From SVEL01 sp045126475 (GTDB taxonomy: Bacteria; Bacillota; Clostridia; Lachnospirales; Lachnospiraceae), in assembly GCA_045126475.1 (NCBI GenBank), contig JBGVOL010000050.1:1-15895 (forward strand): 15,895 bases of DNA, in the 5' to 3' direction. The notes under the pieces are model-generated. The model saw only the letters and a list, made by a program, of their open reading frames with translations, was not told the origin of the DNA and ran no database searches. Both the position numbers and the translations under genes were made by a program. Position 1 is the first letter of the stretch, and each line of letters begins with the position of its first letter. Below are positions 6,731 through 14,733 of the stretch, one piece after another.

Positions 6731-6769
6731 ACCATATAGAAAAAAACATACTGGGAAAGGAAGATAACA

Positions 6770-7006
6770 ATGAAATACATTACAAAGGGAACATGTTCAC
6801 AGGAGATTAATTTTGAAGTAAAGGACGGCATAATTGAGTCTGTTGAATTTGTGGGCGGATGCCACGGCAATACACAGGGAATTTCAGCCCTTGTTAAGGG
6901 TATGGCAGTAAAGGATGCAATTGAAAGGCTTGAAGGTATCGACTGCCGCGGAAGAGGAACATCATGTCCTGACCAGCTTGCAAAGGCGTTAAAGCAGACA
7001 CTCTAA
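6770..7006 (+). CDS. TSCPD-domain small protein (TIGR03905-like)
   Basis: This 78-aa protein matches the small stand-alone TSCPD family: an N-terminal beta-rich part (KGTCSQEINFEVKDGII), a glycine/Cys turn GGCHGNTQGISALVKG (about 29-44), and the signature TSCPDQLAKAL near the C-terminus (about 64-74). TSCPD modules also occur at the end of vitamin-B12-dependent ribonucleotide reductases; the stand-alone proteins have no settled function. The Cys residues C9, C31, C59 and C66 could bind metal, which is inference. It has a clear AAGGAAG ribosome binding site (about 6757-6763) and is the first gene behind the promoter at 6702, only 15 nt ahead of luxS, so it is co-expressed with AI-2 synthesis genes. 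Confidence 0.88.
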   Translation: MKYITKGTCSQEINFEVKDGIIESVEFVGGCHGNTQGISALVKGMAVKDAIERLEGIDCRGRGTSCPDQLAKALKQTL

Positions 7007-7021
7007 TACGGGGGAATCATA

Positions 7022-7501
7022 ATGGAAAAGATAGCGAGTTTTACCATAGACCATCTGAAGCTGCTTCCGGGAATATATGTTTCGAGAAAAGACAATGTAG
7101 GCGGAAGCGTTGTGACAACATTTGACATCCGCATGACAAGACCAAATTTTGAGCCTGTCATGAATACAGCCGAGATACACACAATAGAGCATCTTGCAGC
7201 TACATTCTTAAGGAATCACAAGGAATACAAAGATAAAACCGTTTACTTCGGCCCTATGGGATGCCGTACCGGTTTTTATCTGCTTCTGGCAGGCGATTAC
7301 CAGTCAAAAGATATTGTGGAGCTTATGAAAGAAATGTTTGTATTTATAAGGGATTACCATGATGAAGTTCCCGGAGCATGCGCAAGGGACTGCGGTAATT
7401 ATCTTGATATGAACCTTCCTATGGCGAATTATCTGGCGGATAAATTTTTAAATGAGGTACTTGAAAATATTACGGATGAAAGGTTAAGGTATGCGGAATG
7501 A
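7022..7501 (+). CDS. luxS: S-ribosylhomocysteine lyase (AI-2 synthesis)
   Basis: LuxS cleaves S-ribosylhomocysteine to homocysteine and 4,5-dihydroxy-2,3-pentanedione, the precursor of autoinducer-2, in the cytoplasm. The 159-aa length is normal. The metal ligands are visible as H53 and H57 in AEIHTIEHLAATF plus C124 in GACARDCGN. The catalytic E56 and the nucleophilic C81 in GPMGCRTGFY are also present. All active-site residues are intact. The stop codon overlaps the start of mtnN (ATGA), whose product makes the LuxS substrate from S-adenosylhomocysteine, so the two consecutive steps are translationally coupled. Confidence 0.98.
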   Translation: MEKIASFTIDHLKLLPGIYVSRKDNVGGSVVTTFDIRMTRPNFEPVMNTAEIHTIEHLAATFLRNHKEYKDKTVYFGPMGCRTGFYLLLAGDYQSKDIVELMKEMFVFIRDYHDEVPGACARDCGNYLDMNLPMANYLADKFLNEVLENITDERLRYAE

Positions 7502-8190
7502 TAGGAATCATCGGTGCAATGGATGAGGAAGTAAATAAACTTAAGGAAGCTTTATGCGATGTGGAGGTTGCAGAATATGCTGCAATGAGTTTCTACAGCG
7601 GCTCCTTCGACGGAAAGCAGGTTGTAGTTGTGCGCTCGGGAATCGGAAAAGTAAATGCCGGAATATGTGCGCAGATACTTGCTGACAGGTATAAGGCTGA
7701 TGTGATAATTAACACCGGAATAGCAGGTTCGTTGAGAAATGAAATAAACATAGGTGATATTGTTTTATCATCTGATGCAGTGCAGCATGATATGGATGCA
7801 ACAGGCTTCGGATATGAGCCGGGAATTATTCCAAGAATGGAAACATCTTATTTTAAAGGTGATGAGAAGCTTATTGAGATTGCTAAGAAAGCATGTGAGG
7901 AGGCTTGCAGTGATATTAAGGCACATGTAGGAAGAGTAGTGACAGGTGACCAGTTTATATCGGACAAGTCTGTGAAAGAAAGAATAGTAAAACAGTTTGA
8001 CGGTTACTGCTGCGAGATGGAAGGTGCGGCTATTGCTCAGGCAGCATACCTTAATAGTGTACCATTTCTTATAATAAGAGCCATTTCAGATAAAGCTGAC
8101 GATTCGGCAACCATGGATTATCCGGCATTTGAGGCAATGGCAATTGACAATTCTGTTAAACTGATGAAAGAAATCATTAAGGCACTTTAA
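7498..8190 (+). CDS. mtnN: 5'-methylthioadenosine/S-adenosylhomocysteine nucleosidase
   Basis: MtnN (Pfs) hydrolyses S-adenosylhomocysteine and methylthioadenosine, releasing adenine and the ribosylated thiol that LuxS uses. The 230-aa product has the family layout: GIIGAMDEEV at the N-terminus with the catalytic acid E11, the phosphorylase-type INTGIAGSL (71-79), the ribose-binding pair M174/E175 in CCEMEGAAIAQ, and catalytic D198 in RAISDKADDSA. Everything expected is present. It overlaps luxS by 4 bp and is followed after 21 bp by a HAD phosphatase gene. Confidence 0.97.
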   Translation: MIGIIGAMDEEVNKLKEALCDVEVAEYAAMSFYSGSFDGKQVVVVRSGIGKVNAGICAQILADRYKADVIINTGIAGSLRNEINIGDIVLSSDAVQHDMDATGFGYEPGIIPRMETSYFKGDEKLIEIAKKACEEACSDIKAHVGRVVTGDQFISDKSVKERIVKQFDGYCCEMEGAAIAQAAYLNSVPFLIIRAISDKADDSATMDYPAFEAMAIDNSVKLMKEIIKAL

Positions 8191-8211
8191 CATAACAGAA
8201 AGGGAAAAGTA

Positions 8212-9018
8212 ATGAGTGAATATGGCTTTTTGGCACTTGATATAGACGGAACACTGACAAATTCAAAAAAGGAGATAACGCCAGAAGTACACGCCGAGAT
8301 TAGGCGTCTTCAGGAGGCAGGCATACCGGTGGCACTTGTGTCGGGAAGACCTGTTCTAGGTATGAAACATGTGGCGGATGAGCTGGATTTTTCAGACTAT
8401 AACTGCTATATTCTGGCATTCAACGGCGGTAAAGTTATAGATTGTAAGACAGATAAGGTAGTGTTTAGCCAGACAATTCCACTGCCTCTGGCAAAAGAGG
8501 TGTGTGCGGCGGCAAAGGACTATGACGTGGCTGTCGTCACATACAAAGGTGAATATATTATTTCCAGTGACCCTGATAATCAGTATACCCGTATTGAGTC
8601 ATACGTTACGCGCATTCCTGTAAGGGGCGTGGAATCAATGGAGGAAGAGGTTGATTTCGAGCCGGACAAGTTTCTGTTTGTCGGCGAACCGTCATATCTT
8701 GAAAGTATTCTTCATGAAATGCAGAAAAGATTTGAGGGAAGGCTCAATATATTCCGCTCAGAGCCGTACTTTATGGAGATAGTTCCATTGGGAATAGATA
8801 AGGCAAAATCTCTGGACAGACTTCTGGACAGGCTTGGAATGACGTCAGAACAGCTTGTGGCCTGCGGTGACGGATTTAATGATGTAAGTATGGTTAATTT
8901 TGCAGGCATGGGTGTGGCAATGGCCAATGCATGTGCCGAGACAAAGGCAGTGGCCAATTATATTGCACCATCAAACGATGAGGACGGGGTGGCAGATGCC
9001 ATACGGAAGTTCTTTTAG
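8212..9018 (+). CDS. Cof-type HAD-IIB sugar-phosphate/nucleotide phosphatase
   Basis: This 268-aa cytoplasmic hydrolase has all four HAD motifs: DIDGT with D10/D12 (motif I), VSGR with S44 (motif II), K197 in GIDKAKSL (motif III) and CGDGFNDVSM with D220/D224 (motif IV). The large cap inserted between motifs II and III marks the Cof/HAD-IIB subclass. The substrate is not predictable from sequence; relatives act on sugar phosphates, flavin precursors or pyridoxal phosphate. It is 21 nt behind mtnN and most likely in the same transcript. Whether its substrate belongs to the methyl cycle is unknown. Confidence 0.93.
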   Translation: MSEYGFLALDIDGTLTNSKKEITPEVHAEIRRLQEAGIPVALVSGRPVLGMKHVADELDFSDYNCYILAFNGGKVIDCKTDKVVFSQTIPLPLAKEVCAAAKDYDVAVVTYKGEYIISSDPDNQYTRIESYVTRIPVRGVESMEEEVDFEPDKFLFVGEPSYLESILHEMQKRFEGRLNIFRSEPYFMEIVPLGIDKAKSLDRLLDRLGMTSEQLVACGDGFNDVSMVNFAGMGVAMANACAETKAVANYIAPSNDEDGVADAIRKFF

Positions 9019-9049
9019 AATTTAAAGTATGGTATTTTATGGAGAAATA

Positions 9050-9058
9050 TGATATAAT
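9050..9058 (+). promoter_or_regulatory. Extended -10 promoter of pgi
   Basis: TGA-TATAAT at 9050-9058, the same ATATGATATAAT string as at 276-287, lies about 77 bp before the pgi start. The -35 position (about 9030-9035) has only a weak match. The leader would be about 70 nt. Confidence 0.6.
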
Positions 9059-9135
9059 CACTGCGGATTGTTTGCAGATATTGCAATAATAATATAATTA
9101 TTATAAATATTAAAATGATAGGAGCGTGTTTAAGC

Positions 9136-10482
9136 ATGGCAAAAGTAACATTCGATTATTCAAAAGCATCATCATTTATCAGCAATGATGAGATGACAAT
9201 TATGGAAAAGCTTGTAGCTGACGCAAAGGAGACATTGGTTTCAAAGACAGGTGCAGGAAATGATTTCTTAGGATGGATTGACCTCCCTGTTGACTATGAC
9301 AAGGATGAGTTTGCAAGAATCAAAGCTGCTGCAAAAAAGATTCAGGAGGATTCAGAGGTTCTTCTTGTAATCGGTATCGGTGGTTCTTACCTTGGCGCAA
9401 GAGCAGCAATCGAATTTTTACGTCATAACTTCTACAATATGGTAGACAAGTCAGTGCGCAAGACACCTGAGATATATTATGTAGGAAATTCTATTTCAAG
9501 CACATACATCGCACATCTTCTTGATGTAATCGGTGACAGAGATTTCTCTATCAACATGATTTCAAAGTCAGGTACAACAACCGAGCCTGCAATCGCATTC
9601 AGAGTATTCAAGAAGAAGCTTGAGGAGAAATACGGCAAGGCTGAGGCTGCAAAGAGAATCTACGCAACAACAGACAAGGCAAGAGGAGCATTGAAGAACC
9701 TTGCAAATGAGGAAGGTTACGAGAGCTTCGTAGTTCCTGATGATGTAGGAGGACGTTTCTCTGTTCTCACAGCAGTTGGTCTTCTTCCAATCGCCGTAAG
9801 CGGTGCTGATATTGATAAACTTATGGAGGGTGCTGCTTCAGGAAGAAAGAGAGCACTTGAGACTCCGTTTGCAGAGAACGATGCATTAAAGTATGCGGCA
9901 GTTCGTAATATCCTTTTAAGAAAAGGAAAAGAAGTTGAGATTATTGCCAACTATGAGCCAAGCCTTCACTATGTATCAGAGTGGTGGAAGCAGCTTTACG
10001 GTGAGAGTGAAGGAAAGGATCAGAAGGGTATATTCCCTGCAGCAGTTGACCTTACAACTGACCTTCATTCAATGGGACAGTTCATTCAGGATGGTTCAAG
10101 AATCATGTTTGAGACAGTATTAAATGTAGAAAAGTCTCAGTGTGAAATCGTTCTTGAGGAAGAGCCTGTAGATCTTGACGGATTAAACTATCTTGCAGGA
10201 AAGACAGTTGATTTCATAAATAAGAGTGCCATGACAGGAACAATACTTGCCCACACAGACGGACAGGTTCCTAACCTTATGGTAAATATTCCTGAACAGA
10301 ATGAGTTCTATCTCGGAGAGTTGTTCTACTTCTTTGAGTTTGCGTGCGGTATTTCAGGCTACTTACTCGGTGTAAATCCATTTAATCAGCCGGGTGTTGA
10401 GAGCTACAAGAAGAATATGTTCGCACTTCTTGGAAAGCCTGGATTCGAGGCTCAGAGAGAAGAATTATTAAAAAGACTGTAG
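9136..10482 (+). CDS. pgi: Glucose-6-phosphate isomerase
   Basis: Pgi interconverts glucose 6-phosphate and fructose 6-phosphate in glycolysis. The start at 9136 (MAKVTFDYSK) gives 448 aa, the usual length for the Firmicutes form; AGGAG at 9120-9124 is 11 nt upstream, and an earlier in-frame ATG at 9115 precedes that site. Signatures are clear: the phosphate-binding ISKSGTTTE (142-150), GGRFSVLTAVGLLP (about 205-218), the catalytic E290 in LYGESEGK, H311 in LHSMGQ, and NPFNQPGVESYK near the C-terminus. Codon choice is narrow, as expected for a highly expressed gene. It has its own promoter and a hairpin after it, so it is probably a single-gene unit. Confidence 0.98.
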   Translation: MAKVTFDYSKASSFISNDEMTIMEKLVADAKETLVSKTGAGNDFLGWIDLPVDYDKDEFARIKAAAKKIQEDSEVLLVIGIGGSYLGARAAIEFLRHNFYNMVDKSVRKTPEIYYVGNSISSTYIAHLLDVIGDRDFSINMISKSGTTTEPAIAFRVFKKKLEEKYGKAEAAKRIYATTDKARGALKNLANEEGYESFVVPDDVGGRFSVLTAVGLLPIAVSGADIDKLMEGAASGRKRALETPFAENDALKYAAVRNILLRKGKEVEIIANYEPSLHYVSEWWKQLYGESEGKDQKGIFPAAVDLTTDLHSMGQFIQDGSRIMFETVLNVEKSQCEIVLEEEPVDLDGLNYLAGKTVDFINKSAMTGTILAHTDGQVPNLMVNIPEQNEFYLGELFYFFEFACGISGYLLGVNPFNQPGVESYKKNMFALLGKPGFEAQREELLKRL

Positions 10483-10537
10483 TGTTTAACAACGAGCCAT
10501 GCAGATTTATATGCGTGCTCGCACTGGCATAATAATC

Positions 10538-10582
10538 CTGCCCTTTTGTCTGCTGTGACTGCACAGGCAGATGAAAGGGCAG
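10538..10582 (+). terminator. Large hairpin after pgi (probable terminator)
   Basis: CTGCCCTTTTGTCTGC (10538-10553) pairs with GCAGATGAAAGGGCAG (10567-10582) over 16 positions with two G-U pairs, and the loop adds TGTG/CACA pairing. Only TTT follows, so termination may be incomplete and some pgi transcript could read on into 10621. Confidence 0.65.
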
Positions 10583-10620
10583 TTTGGATATGATATTTAT
10601 GACAAAAAGGGAGAGTAGGA

Positions 10621-10893
10621 ATGTTCCGTATCTGGGCAAAAGAGTGGAAGGATAACCATTTGATAAAGGATATAACTGTATGTAATGATGATTTGGAAAT
10701 GAGCCGGACTGCAAAAGTATTTGCGGCCATTGATACGGTATGTCATGAATTTGACCTGAGTAAGCCGATATGGCTTGAATGTAATATTGATGAGTTTAAA
10801 AGGCACGATAAGACGCGGTTTTCAAAAGACAATTTTATTGACAGTATTGAATTTGATTACCTTGAGATACATGTAATAGAGGAAGATATGTAG
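10621..10893 (+). CDS. Hypothetical 90-aa protein
   Basis: This small soluble protein has no signal peptide or membrane helix. It contains aromatic and charged stretches (MFRIWAKEWKDN; FDLSKPIWLECNIDEFKR; FIDSIEFDYLEIHVIEEDM) and a strongly acidic C-terminus. I do not recognise a family. A ribosome binding site (GGGAG, about 10609-10613) is at good distance. Its stop codon TAG (10891-10893) overlaps the AGGAGG of the next gene, so translation of the two is probably linked. It heads the envelope cluster, about 40 nt after the pgi hairpin, with no convincing promoter of its own seen. Confidence 0.78.
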   Translation: MFRIWAKEWKDNHLIKDITVCNDDLEMSRTAKVFAAIDTVCHEFDLSKPIWLECNIDEFKRHDKTRFSKDNFIDSIEFDYLEIHVIEEDM

Positions 10894-10902
10894 GAGGAAG
10901 AT

Positions 10903-12000
10903 ATGGAAGGACAAAATATATTATACGGTAATATAGATGATCTTGAGCATGTTAGAGGCCTTGTGGAAGCCAGAGACAAGGTGAGGAACAGCATACTGTC
11001 CCTTAATGTGGAGAAGCAGCGTCTTGAGAAGGATGTGCTGGCGGAAGAGAAGCAGTTATCGGAGAATATAGAAAATACGGTAAGAAAGAGAAGAGATCAG
11101 GTTGTATCCAACTTTGACAAGGAAATAAGCAAGTCACAGGACCGCCTTAAGAAGGCAAGGAACGAAAGAGGTAAGGCAAAGAACCGGAAGGTTGCAGAAC
11201 GTATAAAGGATGAAACGGCAGACCTTGTTACTGAGAATAAAAACATCCATGAGGAGATACGCACATATTTCAAGCAAAAGGGAGTGCCGGGTTTTCTGGA
11301 TAACGGATTTTTGTATTCAATATATTTCCCACGCTCGACAAAGGAACTTGTCACACTGGTTCTTACATTTATGGTGGGAATCATTGCTGTACCATCAGTT
11401 GTTGTGCTGCTGACAGGTGCACACGGAATTGTGAGGGTATTTGTCACATTACTGATGATGATTATATTTGCAGCACTGTATATGTTTGGATATAACTACA
11501 CCAGAGTGCGCAACAAAGAAACATTTACAGATATGATTGTCAAGAGAAGCGCCATTAGAAAGAATCTTGGCAAGATTAACCGCATAAAGAAGTCAATCAA
11601 GAAAGATAAAGATGAGGAACAGTACGGACTTCATGAGTATGACGAGGATATCAGAGAAATAGAAGACGCAATTAATGACATTGTTCAAAAGAAGAACGAG
11701 GCCCTTGCTGATTTTGAGAAGACGACAAAGAACGATATCTGCGAGGAAATTACAAATCGCGATATGCCTAAGATAGACGAAATCAAAAAAAATATATCTG
11801 AGATATCAATAAAATTGAAGGAGTTGGAACAGAACCAGAAGGATATGTCCATAAATCTTTCCACGAATTATGGTGCTTATCTCGGCGAGGAAAATATGAC
11901 AATAGAGCGGATTGCATTGCTTGGTCAGTTAATCAGGGAAGGTCAGGCATCGAATATCGGTGAAGCAGTGAATCTGTCCAAAACAATTTCAAAAAAGTAG
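10903..12000 (+). CDS. Coiled-coil protein with two membrane helices
   Basis: The 365-aa protein has a symmetrical layout. A charged N-terminal helix that looks like coiled coil (about 15-115; heptad-like Lys/Glu/Leu runs such as NVEKQRLEKDVLAEEKQL) is followed by two membrane helices (about 149-171 and 176-198) with a short turn. A second coiled-coil region follows (about 215-320) and then a C-terminal segment (about 325-365: TNYGAYLGEENMTIERIALLGQLIREGQ). With only a hairpin in the membrane, both coiled coils should be on the same side, most likely the cytoplasm because of the basic flanks (RVRNKE). I do not recognise a family. The start has a perfect AGGAGG (10892-10897). Its role may be scaffolding at the membrane; this is inference. 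Confidence 0.83.
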   Translation: MEGQNILYGNIDDLEHVRGLVEARDKVRNSILSLNVEKQRLEKDVLAEEKQLSENIENTVRKRRDQVVSNFDKEISKSQDRLKKARNERGKAKNRKVAERIKDETADLVTENKNIHEEIRTYFKQKGVPGFLDNGFLYSIYFPRSTKELVTLVLTFMVGIIAVPSVVVLLTGAHGIVRVFVTLLMMIIFAALYMFGYNYTRVRNKETFTDMIVKRSAIRKNLGKINRIKKSIKKDKDEEQYGLHEYDEDIREIEDAINDIVQKKNEALADFEKTTKNDICEEITNRDMPKIDEIKKNISEISIKLKELEQNQKDMSINLSTNYGAYLGEENMTIERIALLGQLIREGQASNIGEAVNLSKTISKK

Positions 12001-12092
12001 CTGTTATTAAAATATGTCGAAAAATAGATGACGCTTTTTTAATGTTGCTTCCATATTATGACACCATCTGCACATATAAAATGGTACTGTTT

Positions 12093-12129
12093 ATCAGACG
12101 AAAAATAAATTTCGTCTGATTTTTATTTT
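12093..12129 (+). terminator. Intrinsic terminator just before the LysM gene
   Basis: ATCAGACGAAA (12093-12103) and TTTCGTCTGAT (12110-12120) form a perfect 11-bp stem with a 6-nt loop, followed by TTTTATTTT. It ends the transcript from the coiled-coil gene. The next gene's ribosome binding site starts only 11 nt later. Confidence 0.88.
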
Positions 12130-12150
12130 GCAGAAATATAGGAGGAAGTT

Positions 12151-13431
12151 ATGATAGAAACTATTTATAATTCAGAGAACAGTGAAAATAAAACAGCGGA
12201 TATGTCCGACGGACAGTCAGGAAAAAAGCCTGACATAAATATCAGACTGCCAAAAAATATCAGGCAGATAGGACAGAGCGATATAACGATGAACTGTCAG
12301 ATATATATAGAAGAAAATGTTTTGTCATATATAAAGAAGGAACCTGAAGAAAGCGACAGAATATGTTATGGTGTTCTTTTGGGAGAAAAGAAGCAGGGAA
12401 ACGGATACACATATGTTTTTGTAAACGGAATGATTGAGATTGATGATATATTGGAGAGAACCATTATCTTCAGTGATGATGTGTGGACGGGTATATATGA
12501 TAATATGAGACGATACTATAAAAATTCAGTTATTGTAGGCTGGTACGCATCTACGGATTTTGATATTTACAAAGATATCCATACTATCAGGAAAATTCAT
12601 CTTGACCATTTTGCCGGCAACGGAAAGGTATTTCTGAATGTCAACAGAGAGGAGGGCGAAGAGGCATTTTATGTGTACGAAAGAAACGGGCTTCGCAAGC
12701 AGCCGTGTTATCATGTTTATTTTGAAAAATCCTATGAGTTTGAAGATTATTTATTCGGTACGGGAAAAAAGGGAGCAGAGGAGGAGGTAAAGGTGTCACC
12801 TGCAAAAGAGACCGGCAAATACGGTATTGCACTGAATAATTTGAAAAGTAATCAGCAGGGAGTAAAGTCAGATAAACCGGTGGAAGGCGGCGATGAAGAA
12901 AAACCAAAGCTTCCGGATATTTCAAAGTTTAGAAGAGTAGCATCATTTGCAACTATCTTAGTTCTTGCCGGAGTGCTGGGATTCATGGGAAAAAACGGAC
13001 AGCTTAATGCACTTCAGGATAAAATGGAAAGTCTGGTCGGAAATATTCTCGGTAAAGATGAGAAAAGCACAGGCGATATTATTTCAGTAAACGGAAATCT
13101 TTCAAATAAAGAAACTGCAAGTCAGGTAAATGCGGAACCGCAGACGACTGCTGACAGTCAGGAGGAGATTACATCAACAACTGAAGAGGCGGAGACATCA
13201 TCTGATGAAGAGGTAACAAGTGCTGAGGAGCAGACAACGGAAAAGGCGGAAGCTACGGTATCTTTGCCAAATGAAAATTATGAGACATATATTGTAAAGG
13301 CAGGTGAAACTCTTTACAGTATATCCATGGCAAAGTACGGAACATCGGATAAAATAAAAGAGATAGTAGAATTAAATAAACTTGAAAATGAAAATTACGT
13401 CAGGGAAGGACAAAAGATTCTTCTTCCATAA
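12151..13431 (+). CDS. Membrane protein with MPN-like cytoplasmic domain and extracellular LysM
   Basis: The 426-aa protein has four parts. Residues about 50-190 look like an MPN (JAB/Mov34) fold: an opening helix (YIEENVLSYIKKE), then CYGVLLGEKKQGNGYTYVFV, then VIVGWYASTDFDIYKDIH and a strand GKVFLNVN. The layout follows Rpn8/CSN6, where GVLLG and VGWYxT sit in the same order. JAMM zinc ligands are absent: HSH is replaced by A133-S134-T135, and the glutamate before GVLLG is missing, so it should be catalytically dead. A linker leads to one membrane helix (263-280) preceded by RR, so the N-terminal part stays inside. A Thr/Glu-rich spacer (about 320-375) follows, then a LysM domain (379-426: YIVKAGETLYSIS to VREGQKILLP) that should bind peptidoglycan. 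The start has AGGAGG at 12140-12145. The LysM call is firm; the MPN call is from pattern reading only. Confidence 0.88.
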   Translation: MIETIYNSENSENKTADMSDGQSGKKPDINIRLPKNIRQIGQSDITMNCQIYIEENVLSYIKKEPEESDRICYGVLLGEKKQGNGYTYVFVNGMIEIDDILERTIIFSDDVWTGIYDNMRRYYKNSVIVGWYASTDFDIYKDIHTIRKIHLDHFAGNGKVFLNVNREEGEEAFYVYERNGLRKQPCYHVYFEKSYEFEDYLFGTGKKGAEEEVKVSPAKETGKYGIALNNLKSNQQGVKSDKPVEGGDEEKPKLPDISKFRRVASFATILVLAGVLGFMGKNGQLNALQDKMESLVGNILGKDEKSTGDIISVNGNLSNKETASQVNAEPQTTADSQEEITSTTEEAETSSDEEVTSAEEQTTEKAEATVSLPNENYETYIVKAGETLYSISMAKYGTSDKIKEIVELNKLENENYVREGQKILLP

Positions 13432-13510
13432 ATGGTGGAGATGTGGTATGCTGAATCAGTAAGATAAAAGTATGTGTATTACTTTGGAAGACAGGAAGTG
13501 TAGTGAGAAA

Positions 13511-14716
13511 ATGTCTGATATCAGAAAATTTATGAAAGACAGAAATAATATTGCAGATGAAAGAGATGATGAGAAGTCTCTTGAGAAAAAGCTGAAGCGG
13601 CATAAGAGAGGAAAAATATCAAAAGTACTTTTTTTGCTTGTTGTTCTTGTGGCAGCGGCCGTGGCATACACCATTTATAACGGTAATAGGGTGTATACGG
13701 AATATGAAGTTATAAGCTCTGTTGGGATAAACGATACGTATAACAGCAGGTTTTACGGATTTGGAGAATATGTTTTGAGATATAGTGAGGATGGTCTTGC
13801 ATATCTAAACGGTGAGAAGACATACTGGAATCAGGCTTTTGAAATGAGAGAGCCAATCATAGATGTGTGCGATGGATATGTTGCCATTGCAGACAAGAGA
13901 ACAAATGTGGTTTATATCTGTAATACAGAGTCACTGCAGGGAAAAATAGAAACAGAATATCCTATTGTGGGACTTGATGTGTCGGCGGGAGGCATTGTGG
14001 CAGCCATAACAGAGGAAGACTCTGATGTGAGCCATATAGAAATGATAGGAAAGGACGGAACAAAGATTGCCAAGGGTCAGACTGTACTGTCCGGTGAAGG
14101 CTGCCCTGTTGACCTTTCGGTTTCTAAAGACGGAAGCAAGTTAGTAGTTTCTTATTTATATGTAGGCAGCGGAATCATTCAATCAAAAGTTGTGTTTTAT
14201 AACTATTCTGAAGTAGGTAAGAATGAGGTTGACAGATTTGTCGGTGCATTTGACTATAATAAGACAATGATGGCAAAGGTTGAATTTCTGGGCAATGACT
14301 TAGTAGCAGCTTTCGGTGATGATAAAATAGTACTTTATTCCATTAAGCAAAAGCCGTCTGTTATAGCAGAGATAGGTGTAGACAATGAGATAAAGAGTAT
14401 TTTTTACTGTGAAGATAATTTTGGTTTTATTGTTTCCAACGGCGAGGCAGAAAAACCATATACAATGATTGTGTATGATACAAAAGGAAAAAAAGTCAGC
14501 GAGATAAAGTTTAATCTTCTTTATAAAGATATTAAAATATCGGATGGTAACATAGTCATCTATAATGATGTTACCATGGTGGTATATACGGTAGATGGAA
14601 AAGAAAAGTACAGGGGTGACTTCCAGGAAGGCATAACTTCTGTTGTCATGCTTGATAATGATTACAATTACATAGTAATCACACCATCAGAAATAAAAAC
14701 AATAAAGTTAAAATAA
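13511..14716 (+). CDS. DUF5711-like membrane-anchored beta-propeller protein
   Basis: The product is 401 aa from the ATG at 13511, preferred because AGGAAG and GTGAG lie just upstream (13493-13507); an in-frame ATG at 13472 has no ribosome binding site. A strongly basic N-terminus (KKLKRHKRGKISK, about 26-38) precedes a single membrane helix (38-55), so the long C-terminal domain faces outside. That domain (about 65-401) is a series of short beta strands with repeating patterns such as YVLRYSEDGLAYLNGE, GYVAIADKRTNVVYI and DKIVLYSI, typical of propeller-like domains. It resembles the DUF5711 family found in Clostridia. The function is unknown. It sits between the LysM protein and the CvpA-like protein in one plus-strand run. 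Confidence 0.82.
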   Translation: MSDIRKFMKDRNNIADERDDEKSLEKKLKRHKRGKISKVLFLLVVLVAAAVAYTIYNGNRVYTEYEVISSVGINDTYNSRFYGFGEYVLRYSEDGLAYLNGEKTYWNQAFEMREPIIDVCDGYVAIADKRTNVVYICNTESLQGKIETEYPIVGLDVSAGGIVAAITEEDSDVSHIEMIGKDGTKIAKGQTVLSGEGCPVDLSVSKDGSKLVVSYLYVGSGIIQSKVVFYNYSEVGKNEVDRFVGAFDYNKTMMAKVEFLGNDLVAAFGDDKIVLYSIKQKPSVIAEIGVDNEIKSIFYCEDNFGFIVSNGEAEKPYTMIVYDTKGKKVSEIKFNLLYKDIKISDGNIVIYNDVTMVVYTVDGKEKYRGDFQEGITSVVMLDNDYNYIVITPSEIKTIKLK

Positions 14717-14733
14717 ATGCAAAGGAGAAATGT

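Noticed and set aside
6737..6769. SAM or SAH riboswitch before the luxS operon
   Set aside because: The leader from the predicted start site to the first ATG is only about 33 nt, too short for any known aptamer plus expression platform.
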